A DNA stretch of 64,000 bases from an uncultured Lachnospiraceae bacterium (GTDB taxonomy: Bacteria > Bacillota > Clostridia > Lachnospirales > Lachnospiraceae), in contig ONHZ01000025.1 in the NCBI GenBank assembly GCA_900317755.1, positions 1 through 64,000 of the forward strand, given 5' to 3'. The translations under genes and the position numbers were made by a program. How positions within the stretch are numbered: the first letter of the stretch is position 1; the number at the start of each line of letters is the position of its first letter. The notes beneath the pieces are model-generated. The model had not been told where the DNA came from and did not search any database. It saw nothing but the letters and a program-made list of their open reading frames with translations. Positions 57,176 to 64,000 of this stretch are shown here, piece by piece.

Positions 57176-58975
57176 ATGAACATCAAGGTTTCTGATTATA
57201 TAGCTGAATATTTTGCAAAGCAGGGCATTACGGACTGTTTCATGGTTACAGGCGGCGGTGCGATGCATCTCGATGATGCTATCGGTCACAACAAGGACAT
57301 TCATGTTACATTCAATCACAATGAGCAGGCTACATCAATTGCAGCTGAAGGCTATGCGAGAATGACAGGAAAAATTGCATTAGCATGCGTTACCAGCGGT
57401 CCTGGCGGAACAAATGCAATCACTGGCGTAATGGGTGGCTGGCTAGATTCCATCCCTATGTTCGTGCTTTCAGGACAGGTAAAGCGTGAGACTACAATCT
57501 GGTCATGCCAGGACTTGAACCTCCGTCAGCTCGGCGATCAGGAATTCAATATTATCGATTCTGTACAGAACATGACAAAGTATGCAGTCATGGTCACAAA
57601 TGAAAAAGAAATCGCATACCATCTCGAAAAGGCATATTATCTTGCCACGCACGGAAGAAAGGGACCTGTATGGCTTGATATTCCGCTAGATATTCAGGGC
57701 GCGCATATCGAGACTGATGAGCTCATTCATTTTGATCCAGAAAAGGAAGTATTCTGGGGAACGCCAGAAGTACTCGATTCTTCAATAGAGATTATTCTTG
57801 ACAAAATTAAATCTGCAAAGGCTCCGCTCGTGCTCGCTGGCACTGGCATAAGGCTTGCCGGAGCGGAGGACAAGTTCTTAAAGTTCGTGGAAAAATACCA
57901 GATTCCTGTCGTAACAGCATGGAACGCAAATGACACGATTGCTTACGACAATCCTCTTTTTGTGGGAATGCCTGGCACAGTCGGTACAAGGTCAGGTAAT
58001 TTCGCAATTCAGAATGCGGATCTTCTGATCAGCCTTGGCTGCCGACTGAATATTAGGATGATTGGCTATACACATTATGATTTTGCAAACAAGGCTTTCA
58101 AGGCGATTGTCGATATTGATCCAAGGGAGCTTATGAAGCCTACGATTCATGCAGACCTTCCTATTCATGCAGATCTTTCAGATTTCCTTGACAGGATGCT
58201 TGAGGCTGACTTTACGCCAGTTCCTGAGCATAAGAAGTGGGTTGAATTCAGCAGAAATTTGCTTAATAAATATCCTGCAGTTCTGCCATCCTATCATTCA
58301 GATGACAAGGATATCAATCCTTATGTTTTTGTTGAGAAGCTTTTCGAGCATCTTGATTCAGACGACAGGATCATCACCGGAAATGGCAGTGCCTGTGTTA
58401 TTACTTTTCAGGCTGCAAAGGTAAAGCAGGGACAAAGAATGTTTACGAATTCTGGCTGCGCTGCGATGGGCTATGGTCTTCCGGCTGCACTTGGTGTAGC
58501 TGTTTCTGACAACAGCAGAAGGACAATCTGCATTGATGGCGATGGCAGCGTAATGATGAATATCCAGGAGCTTGCAACGATTGCTTATAATAAGCTCAAT
58601 GTCAAGATTATCATTCTCAATAATAACGGTTATCTCTCAATCAGACAGACACAGACGAACCTTTTCAAGCCGCCATTCATTGGCATTGATCAGACAAGCG
58701 GTGTCGGTTTCCCTGATTTTGAAATCCTTGGAAAGGCCTTTGGCATTCCATATATGAGGCTTGAGAAGGAAAATAATGCAGACGAGATTCTGGAGAATTA
58801 TCTTTCTGCAGAAGGCCCGTGCATACTTGAAGCAGTCGTTGACTGGAAGCAGAATTTTGAGCCGAAGTCATCTTCAAAGGTGCTTCCTGATGGAAGGATT
58901 GTTTCACCGTCACTGAATGATATGAAGCCATTCCTCGATAGGGATGAATTCGCTGAGGCACAATACAAAGCCTGA
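57176..58975 (+). CDS. TPP-dependent acetolactate synthase-like enzyme (YerE-like)
   Basis: A 599-residue enzyme with the three-domain acetolactate synthase fold. The TPP-activating Glu50 is in FNHNEQATSIAAEGYAR, TSGPGGTNAITG lies near 73-84, and the TPP/Mg motif runs from GDGSVMMNIQEL to ILNNNGYLS. Because it is surrounded by CDP-dideoxysugar genes and not by ilvN/ilvC, a role like YerE is likelier than amino acid synthesis: YerE uses pyruvate to attach a two-carbon branch to CDP-4-keto-3,6-dideoxyglucose. That role is inference from context. Confidence 0.8.
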   Translation: MNIKVSDYIAEYFAKQGITDCFMVTGGGAMHLDDAIGHNKDIHVTFNHNEQATSIAAEGYARMTGKIALACVTSGPGGTNAITGVMGGWLDSIPMFVLSGQVKRETTIWSCQDLNLRQLGDQEFNIIDSVQNMTKYAVMVTNEKEIAYHLEKAYYLATHGRKGPVWLDIPLDIQGAHIETDELIHFDPEKEVFWGTPEVLDSSIEIILDKIKSAKAPLVLAGTGIRLAGAEDKFLKFVEKYQIPVVTAWNANDTIAYDNPLFVGMPGTVGTRSGNFAIQNADLLISLGCRLNIRMIGYTHYDFANKAFKAIVDIDPRELMKPTIHADLPIHADLSDFLDRMLEADFTPVPEHKKWVEFSRNLLNKYPAVLPSYHSDDKDINPYVFVEKLFEHLDSDDRIITGNGSACVITFQAAKVKQGQRMFTNSGCAAMGYGLPAALGVAVSDNSRRTICIDGDGSVMMNIQELATIAYNKLNVKIIILNNNGYLSIRQTQTNLFKPPFIGIDQTSGVGFPDFEILGKAFGIPYMRLEKENNADEILENYLSAEGPCILEAVVDWKQNFEPKSSSKVLPDGRIVSPSLNDMKPFLDRDEFAEAQYKA

Positions 58976-59066
58976 AATTATTCATATACTGCATCAGTTT
59001 ATGTACGTGGTGAGTACAGAATGCAGATGACAATTGAACCTGCATCAGATAATGAGAATGTAACAT

Positions 59067-59723
59067 ATGGCAGCAACGGAAATAAAAAATGTAATATTTG
59101 ACCTTGATGGCACGCTTCTTGATACGAGGCAGGGCGTTCTTGATGCTGTGGTTTATACGATCAAGGAATTAGGCTACGTAATGCCTTCTGATGAAGTCTT
59201 AAAGACATTCATCGGACCACCGATTCAGCTTTCCTTTATGAATACCTATGGCGTTTCAAAAGAAAAAGCGCAAAAAGCTGCAGATGTATTTCGGAATTTT
59301 TACAGCACGAAGACGCTTCTTGAGGCTGAACCTTATGATGGCATTTATGAGCTATGCGAGCAGCTGAAAAAAAGAGGCTATCAGCTCGCAGTGGCAACAT
59401 ATAAGAGAGAAGATTATGCACTGAATCTTCTGAATCATTATCATTTCGATGAATACTGCGATCCAATGCACGGTGCCGACAATATGAATGTCCTGAAGAA
59501 AGAGGACATCGTAGATATGTGCATAAATGAAATGGGAGGGGCTAAGGAAGACAGCGTGCTGATTGGAGATACGATGCATGACGGAACAGGTGCTGAGAAA
59601 GCGGGCGTTTCATTTATCGCTGTGACCTATGGCTTTGGATTCCGAGAAGGCGATGAGATCAAAGTGAATTCGCTATTAGGCGTTGCGAAGAAGCCTGTTG
59701 AAATTTTGGATATTTTGAACTAA
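59067..59723 (+). CDS. HAD-superfamily phosphatase
   Basis: A 218-residue phosphoglycolate-phosphatase-like HAD protein. Motif I is FDLDGTLLDT (residues about 10-19), motif II is in LAVATYKRE near 110-118, Lys of motif III is in NVLKKED near 144-150, and motif IV is IGDTMHDGTGAEKAG near 168-182. It is embedded in the sugar cluster 91 bases after the TPP enzyme gene. A plausible job is removing phosphate from a sugar phosphate or from the polyprenyl-phosphoribose product of the UbiA-like enzyme; neither is proven. Confidence 0.82.
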   Translation: MAATEIKNVIFDLDGTLLDTRQGVLDAVVYTIKELGYVMPSDEVLKTFIGPPIQLSFMNTYGVSKEKAQKAADVFRNFYSTKTLLEAEPYDGIYELCEQLKKRGYQLAVATYKREDYALNLLNHYHFDEYCDPMHGADNMNVLKKEDIVDMCINEMGGAKEDSVLIGDTMHDGTGAEKAGVSFIAVTYGFGFREGDEIKVNSLLGVAKKPVEILDILN

Positions 59724-59862
59724 CCAAAATATGTGCTTATGTTTTAGTGTTGTACCATCACATCATTCGTTTTGGGATGGCACGTACTTTATGATTTATT
59801 TACTAATCGATATTTATTCGAGATATATTATTTTATTACGAGATAGTTATTGAGGGATTGAT

Positions 59863-60768
59863 TTGAACATAGTTGTTACCGGTGCAACAAGCATGATAGG
59901 AGAGGCTGTCATTGAGGCTTCCTTAAAGAGAGGTGACAGGGTTCTTGCCATTGCAAGGAAGAATTCTCCGAAGCTCAGCCGTCTGCCTGAGTCAGAGAAT
60001 ATTAAGCTTTGTTTTTATGACCTTGCAGGACTAAAAGATATTGAGGCTCAGGAAGAAACATATGACGCATTCTTTCATTTTGCATGGGGAAACACAAATA
60101 GGAATTTCCGTGATGACCCGGTGTTGCAGGAAGAAAATGTGAAATACACACTCGATGCGGTTGAACTTGCGCACAGACTTGGCTGCAAAAGCTTTGTTTT
60201 TGCAGGCTCACAGGCTGAATATGGACTGAAGACTGAAAGGATTACACCTGAAACAAGACCAGATCCTGTCGTTGCCTATGGTATGGCAAAGCTATCTGCT
60301 GAGATGCTGAGCAGAAAACTCTGTGACAAATATGAAATGAAACACGTCGCACTTCGTATTTTCAGCGTTTATGGTTCATATGACAGTGACAGTACGCTTG
60401 TTTCTTATGCTGTAGATACATTCTTAAAGGGTGAAAAGGCATCATTTTCAGCTGCTACGAATATATGGAATTTTCTTTATTCCACTGATGCAGGCGAGAT
60501 GATTTACCGTCTTGGGACAAACGATGCAGAGAGCGGCATATACCTGATCGCTGGAAAGGAATCTACTTCATTAAAGAATTACATTAATACCATTATTTCA
60601 CTTTTTGAAAATGCGAAATCAGAGTTTGCTGAAGCAGATACTTCGAGACCAACTGTGAATCTCGATGTTGATATTTCAAAGACTATCGAAGCTTCAGGTT
60701 ATGAACCCGAAACTTCTTTTGAAGATGGCGTGAAGAAAGTAATTGAATACAGGAAGACATTAAAATAA
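59863..60768 (+). CDS. NAD-dependent epimerase/reductase (extended SDR)
   Basis: A 301-residue SDR with the NAD loop VTGATSMIGEA near residues 5-15, FHFAWGNTNRNF near 71-82, FAGSQAEYG near 113-121 (catalytic Ser) and the Tyr-x-x-x-Lys motif VAYGMAKLSAEM near 142-153. The start is TTG 59863, with GAGGG six bases before it. In the yersiniose route, YerF, an SDR, reduces the ketone of the newly attached branch; this protein is in the right place for such a step. It could also be a plain sugar epimerase. Confidence 0.82.
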   Translation: MNIVVTGATSMIGEAVIEASLKRGDRVLAIARKNSPKLSRLPESENIKLCFYDLAGLKDIEAQEETYDAFFHFAWGNTNRNFRDDPVLQEENVKYTLDAVELAHRLGCKSFVFAGSQAEYGLKTERITPETRPDPVVAYGMAKLSAEMLSRKLCDKYEMKHVALRIFSVYGSYDSDSTLVSYAVDTFLKGEKASFSAATNIWNFLYSTDAGEMIYRLGTNDAESGIYLIAGKESTSLKNYINTIISLFENAKSEFAEADTSRPTVNLDVDISKTIEASGYEPETSFEDGVKKVIEYRKTLK

Positions 60769-60830
60769 TTATTTGAATTTGATACGCTGTTATTGGAAAA
60801 TATTATCAAGCAAGTATAGAGAATAAAAAA

Positions 60831-61805
60831 ATGGAAGAAGAAAAGAAGAAAATCAGCATAATGATTCCCTGCTTTAATGAAGAGGAGAATGTCGTAGCAA
60901 TGAGCAATGCGGTTGTCGACATTGTTACAAAAGAATTGCCTCAGTATGATTATGAACTATTATTCATTGACAATGATTCAACTGACAATACGAGACCTTT
61001 GATTCGTGAAATCTGCAAGAAGAATCCAAAAGTAAAGGCTATTTTCAATGCTAAGAATTTTGGACAGTTTAATTCACCATATCATGCTATGTGCCAGACT
61101 ACAGGTGAATGCACTATTACTATGTGTTGTGATTTTCAGGATCCCGTGGAAATGATACCAGTCTTCGTGCATGAATGGGAAAAAGGTGCGAAAATAGTTT
61201 GTGGTATAAAGGCAACAAGCAAGGAAAATAAATTTATGCGTTTCCTTCGTACCTGCTACTACAAGCTCATAAAGAAGATGTCAAGTGTTGAGCAGATTGA
61301 GCATTTTACAGGCTTTGGTCTTTACGATAAATCCTTTATTGAAGTCTTGAAGAATTTAAATGATCCTACTCCTTTTCTTCGTGGAATTGTTGCAGAGCTT
61401 GGCTTTAAGAGAAAGGATGTTGTTTATGAGCAGCAGAAGAGACGTGCGGGAAAGACGCACAACAATTTCTTTACTCTTTACGATGCAGCGATGCTGAGCT
61501 TTACATCCTATACGAAGGCTGGTCTTCGTGCTGCAACAATAATAGGCTTTATTGCATCGCTTGCCAGCTTTATTATTGGAATAGTTTATTTAATATTAAA
61601 ACTTATTTATTGGGATAGATTTCCAGCTGGAATCGCCCCGCTTATTATTGTAGTATGTTTTTTGGGCTCACTTCAGTTATTTTTTATTGGTTTTCTTGGA
61701 GAATATATTATGGCAATAAACCAGAGGGTCATGCACAGGCCTCTGGTTATTGAGGAAGAGCGCATCAATTTTGATGATAACACGCCAAAGAATACAGAAA
61801 AATAG
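60831..61805 (+). CDS. membrane-bound GT2 glycosyltransferase (polyprenyl-phosphate sugar type)
   Basis: A 324-residue family 2 glycosyltransferase. The catalytic N-terminal part has ISIMIPCFNEEENV near residues 8-21, FIDNDSTDNT near 45-54 and the DxD-like CCDFQDPVE near 99-107. Two membrane spans follow at about 237-258 and 272-296, as in GtrB/DPM1/ArnC-type enzymes that move a sugar from a nucleotide to polyprenyl phosphate. It is eight bases upstream of the UbiA-like gene. The sugar is probably the product of this cluster, by inference. Confidence 0.9.
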   Translation: MEEEKKKISIMIPCFNEEENVVAMSNAVVDIVTKELPQYDYELLFIDNDSTDNTRPLIREICKKNPKVKAIFNAKNFGQFNSPYHAMCQTTGECTITMCCDFQDPVEMIPVFVHEWEKGAKIVCGIKATSKENKFMRFLRTCYYKLIKKMSSVEQIEHFTGFGLYDKSFIEVLKNLNDPTPFLRGIVAELGFKRKDVVYEQQKRRAGKTHNNFFTLYDAAMLSFTSYTKAGLRAATIIGFIASLASFIIGIVYLILKLIYWDRFPAGIAPLIIVVCFLGSLQLFFIGFLGEYIMAINQRVMHRPLVIEEERINFDDNTPKNTEK

Positions 61806-61813
61806 GAATTGTT

Positions 61814-62677
61814 TTGAAAAATTATTTTCGTTTACTTCGACCCAAACATTGTATCAAAAATTTGATAATATTCTTTCCACTTATTTTTGGAAGGGAATTA
61901 TTTAATATGCATTTATTCATGAATGCTGTTATTGGCTTTTTTGCTTTTTGCTTTCTTGCTGGAAGTGTCTACATTATTAACGATATTAAAGATGTTGAAA
62001 AGGACAGGAAGCACCCTACAAAGAAAAACAGGCCTATTGCATCTGGGGCAGTTACAGTTTCAAGTGCAAAGGCAGAAGTGATAATTGCGTTGATTCTTGC
62101 TATTTCCTGTGAGGCTGCACTCATAATAAATGGCTCATCATATTATTCTGCTTTATGTCTATTTGTATATTTTGTGTTAAACATTCTCTATAGTAATGGG
62201 TGGAAGAATATTCCGATATTGGATATTGTAATACTTGTTTCTGGATTTATTCTTAGACTTATTTTTGGAGCAACTATTACTGGAATTGCGCTTAGCGGTT
62301 GGATGTATTTAACAGTTCTTTCTGTATCTTTTTATTTGGGGCTTGGAAAGAGAAGAAATGAGATAATGATAAATGAAAAAAATAGCACCAGAGGAGTTCT
62401 AAAACATTATAATTATTCATTTCTTGATAAGAATATGTACCTTTGTCTTGCACTGTCAATAGTTTTTTATTCAATGTGGGCAAATGATACAAATAATAAA
62501 GTTATTTTATTTGGTTCAGTTCCGCTCATTATAGTAATGGCATTATGTTACAGCCTTGATATTGAAGGTGATTCTGACGGTGATCCTGTAGAAGTCATTT
62601 TTAGAGATAAACGATTAATTGTTCTTGCCATAATATTTGCAATTTTAATAATTTTTTCTATTTATGAGCACTTGTGA
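61814..62677 (+). CDS. UbiA-family prenyltransferase (polyprenyl-phosphate phosphoribosyltransferase-like)
   Basis: A 287-residue integral membrane protein with about eight spans. The first Asp-rich motif is INDIKDVEKDRKHPTKKNRP (residues about 55-74), and the N-terminal LLRPKHCIKNLIIFFPL is typical of the DPPR-synthase branch that joins PRPP and polyprenyl phosphate on the way to furanose sugars such as arabinose. YSLDIEGDSDGDPVEVIF near the end is also characteristic of that branch. The start is TTG 61814 with AGGAA five bases upstream. No DprE1-like oxidase is in the window. Confidence 0.85.
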   Translation: MKNYFRLLRPKHCIKNLIIFFPLIFGRELFNMHLFMNAVIGFFAFCFLAGSVYIINDIKDVEKDRKHPTKKNRPIASGAVTVSSAKAEVIIALILAISCEAALIINGSSYYSALCLFVYFVLNILYSNGWKNIPILDIVILVSGFILRLIFGATITGIALSGWMYLTVLSVSFYLGLGKRRNEIMINEKNSTRGVLKHYNYSFLDKNMYLCLALSIVFYSMWANDTNNKVILFGSVPLIIVMALCYSLDIEGDSDGDPVEVIFRDKRLIVLAIIFAILIIFSIYEHL

Positions 62678-62684
62678 AGATATT

Positions 62685-63190
62685 ATGAGAAATATAGCTA
62701 AAAAACGTAATCAGATATTTATAGGGATAATGTTTGTATCACTTTTTCTTTGGATTGCGTGCATATTATTACAAGGTACCGATAGCCGATTCTATAATGT
62801 CTTTTTTGGAAGGACGGGCAATTTTTTAGCAGATTGCCTTAATACAATTGGTTTTACTAAAGACAAAAATCCCTATTTTGATACTTCAATAGAGCCTTGT
62901 GAACACTCATATCCTCCATTGGCTTATCTTATTTTTTATGCTTTTCATAATATAGTTATACAATATATTTTATTATTGCAACTTTGGTGTTTTTAATGAC
63001 AGCTGAATACAATATGACAAATTTTATATTGATGATGGTTCAATGCTTTTTATATTCGATTTTCTTTTATGGCTTTGCAGGTAAATTTTATAATATTATT
63101 ATTCCGATATTGACCGCATATTTTGTAGTAGTTAGTATAACAAATATATACAAAGGCATAAAAAAACAACCCTTGGGGAGGGTTGTTTAA
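62685..63190 (+). pseudogene. broken multi-span membrane protein (GT-C/DUF2029-like remnant)
   Basis: The first frame, from ATG 62685, gives 103 residues with one membrane span and then FDTSIEPCEHSYPPLAYLIFY, which resembles the start of long DUF2029/GT87-type membrane glycosyltransferases. It stops at 62996. The membrane-protein pattern continues in another frame (from about 62951 to 63190: FIIATLVFLMTAEYN ... VVVSITNIYKGI). Intact relatives have about 400-500 residues, so most of the middle is missing and the ends are out of frame. Likely a dead gene from deletion plus frameshift. Confidence 0.65.
63164..63188. terminator. hairpin at the end of the sugar cluster
   Basis: AAACAACCCT (63164-63173) pairs perfectly with AGGGTTGTTT (63179-63188), loop TGGGG. 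Runs of A before and T at the end make it a better terminator on the minus strand, possibly bidirectional. Confidence 0.6.
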
Positions 63191-63499
63191 AGGGGGTTAT
63201 AAAAATATAAAGGGGAAACATTTGGAAATATCTATTGGGGGGTGGATATTTCTTAATGCTCCTTTAGTATACTCACGAAAACTAAATTTAACAATAGAGT
63301 ATTCATACAAAACTCACAAAAATAAAAACGAAAGATTATTAAAAATGCATAAATGCTAGTCTCCTTATTCTTTTTGACATAGTTTTATTATTAGAGTAAA
63401 ATACTTATGTTTATTAGGTTGACAGAGTATTATTTTCTGTACTGTTGATCTTAAAGGCAGAATAGTATTCTTATTACAAGATTTTTTCCGGAGGGGTTC
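63191..63499. other. 309-base intergenic region
   Basis: AT-rich gap. It holds a GAAATATC/GATATTTC hairpin (63225-63252) around a G6 run and the promoter at 63374-63402. I see nothing else; no credible reading frame. Confidence 0.6.
63374..63402 (+). promoter_or_regulatory. promoter of the gene at the window's right end
   Basis: Exact TTGACA, 17 bases, TAAAAT, about 95 bases before ATG 63500. A second exact TTGACA near 63419 lacks a good -10. Confidence 0.7.
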
Positions 63500-64000
63500 A
63501 TGAATCTTTCAGGTATTTCTGAAATAAATGATGATTTCAAATCATTATTAAAGCATTTTTCTACTGTAAATCATGTCTATATCAAATATTTTGATGAATC
63601 AGACGAGCTTCTTTATACACCGGAATATTCCGATGAGGTCCGGACATTTATTAAACAGTATATTGATTCTGAAAAGGAACAGATCATTATTAATTCATTC
63701 ATTGATGAGAGTCCGGAAACACTGATCGAGGGAGAGACATTCTGCCCGTTTATGAGGCTTCAGGCAGTATGCATCAGGGATAGTGCGAACAGGATTACCA
63801 GAAAGGCATCCATCATCGGCATTATTTCTGCAAAGGTTCCTTCAGATACTGTGCTTCCTCCAGATATTTTCGTTACCAATGACCGTGACTTTGAGCAGGT
63901 TGGCGTGCTGTTTTCAGAACTCACTTCTTATTATTTCAAAGAGGTATACAAAAATTCCGGTCTTCAGGATGAAATCAAGAAATTAGAAGATGAAAGCGAA
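63500..64000 (+). CDS. truncated N-terminal part of an unknown sensor-like protein
   Basis: An open frame of 167 codons from ATG 63500 that runs off the window; CGGAGGGG precedes the start. It has no signal peptide or membrane span so far. The alternating strand and helix pattern (VNHVYIKYFDESDELLY; MRLQAVCIRD; ASIIGIISAKVP) and the helical, charged end (SGLQDEIKKLEDESE) would suit a GAF/PAS-like sensor leading into a signalling helix and an output domain outside the window. That reading is a guess from pattern; I do not recognise the family. Confidence 0.6.
   Translation, partial: MNLSGISEINDDFKSLLKHFSTVNHVYIKYFDESDELLYTPEYSDEVRTFIKQYIDSEKEQIIINSFIDESPETLIEGETFCPFMRLQAVCIRDSANRITRKASIIGIISAKVPSDTVLPPDIFVTNDRDFEQVGVLFSELTSYYFKEVYKNSGLQDEIKKLEDESE

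Overview
The window (about 41% G+C by eye) looks like the chromosome of an anaerobic, low-G+C Gram-positive of class Clostridia, most likely family Lachnospiraceae. The reasons are a biotin-dependent Na+-pump decarboxylase gene set, LL-diaminopimelate aminotransferase, stand-alone IMP cyclohydrolase plus AICAR transformylase instead of fused PurH, the relA - MBL hydrolase - hemZ - hisS - aspS gene order, strong AGGAGG-type ribosome sites and frequent TTG starts. CheV and a FliB-type flagellin methylase suggest a motile cell. Genus cannot be fixed from the sequence alone.

Layout. 1-3.2 kb: part of an intergenic repeat, gpsA, a tail-to-tail cardiolipin synthase, and an orphan HicB antitoxin. 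3.4-11.1 kb is an accessory island: a decayed AlbA_2 gene, a three-gene restriction-modification-like operon (a short methylase-like protein, an Eco57I-type methylase whose 3' two thirds has a different base composition, and a GIY-YIG/T5orf172-SF2 helicase), an Rpn-type nuclease and an SRAP DNA-protein crosslink protein. 11.2-12.9 kb: scpA and scpB. 13.0-18.2 kb: a carboxyltransferase / biotin carrier / Na+-pump cluster with two different carboxyltransferase subunits. 18.2-24.7 kb: a two-component system, a lipoprotein, cheV and a large acidic membrane protein. 24.7-29.0 kb: hisH, hisF, ung and the last two steps of IMP synthesis. 29.0-38.6 kb: tmcAL, fliB, carD, an amidase, a PAP2 phosphatase, a minus-strand hisA-dapF-dapL operon with an eukaryote-like HisA, and guaB. 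38.9-42.5 kb: an ECF sigma/anti-sigma pair, then a GatD-like dehydrogenase with an IspD/TarI-like cytidylyltransferase. 42.5-51.9 kb: relA, hydrolase, hemZ, hisS, aspS and ilvE. 52.0-63.2 kb: a sugar-nucleotide cluster (rfbF, rfbH, rfbG, an aldolase fusion, a TPP enzyme, HAD, SDR, GT2, UbiA, a broken membrane glycosyltransferase). A truncated unknown gene closes the window.

How the genes may work together. The sugar cluster resembles the yersiniose-type route: CDP-glucose to CDP-4-keto-3,6-dideoxyglucose, followed by a TPP enzyme and an SDR that could add and reduce a carbon branch. The extra aldolase fusion and a DPPR-synthase-like UbiA make it unlike the known route, so it is the best candidate here for undescribed chemistry. 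The carboxyltransferase cluster could run as a Na+-coupled decarboxylase, as a transcarboxylase, or both.

Between genes, the window holds several strongly structured elements: a roughly 160-nt repeat present whole before purO and in part before gpsA (about 80% identity over 67 nt, opposite orientation), a 169-nt cloverleaf-like element between the hisA and guaB promoters, and a four-hairpin leader before ilvE. No rRNA, tRNA, CRISPR array, insertion sequence or prophage was recognised.
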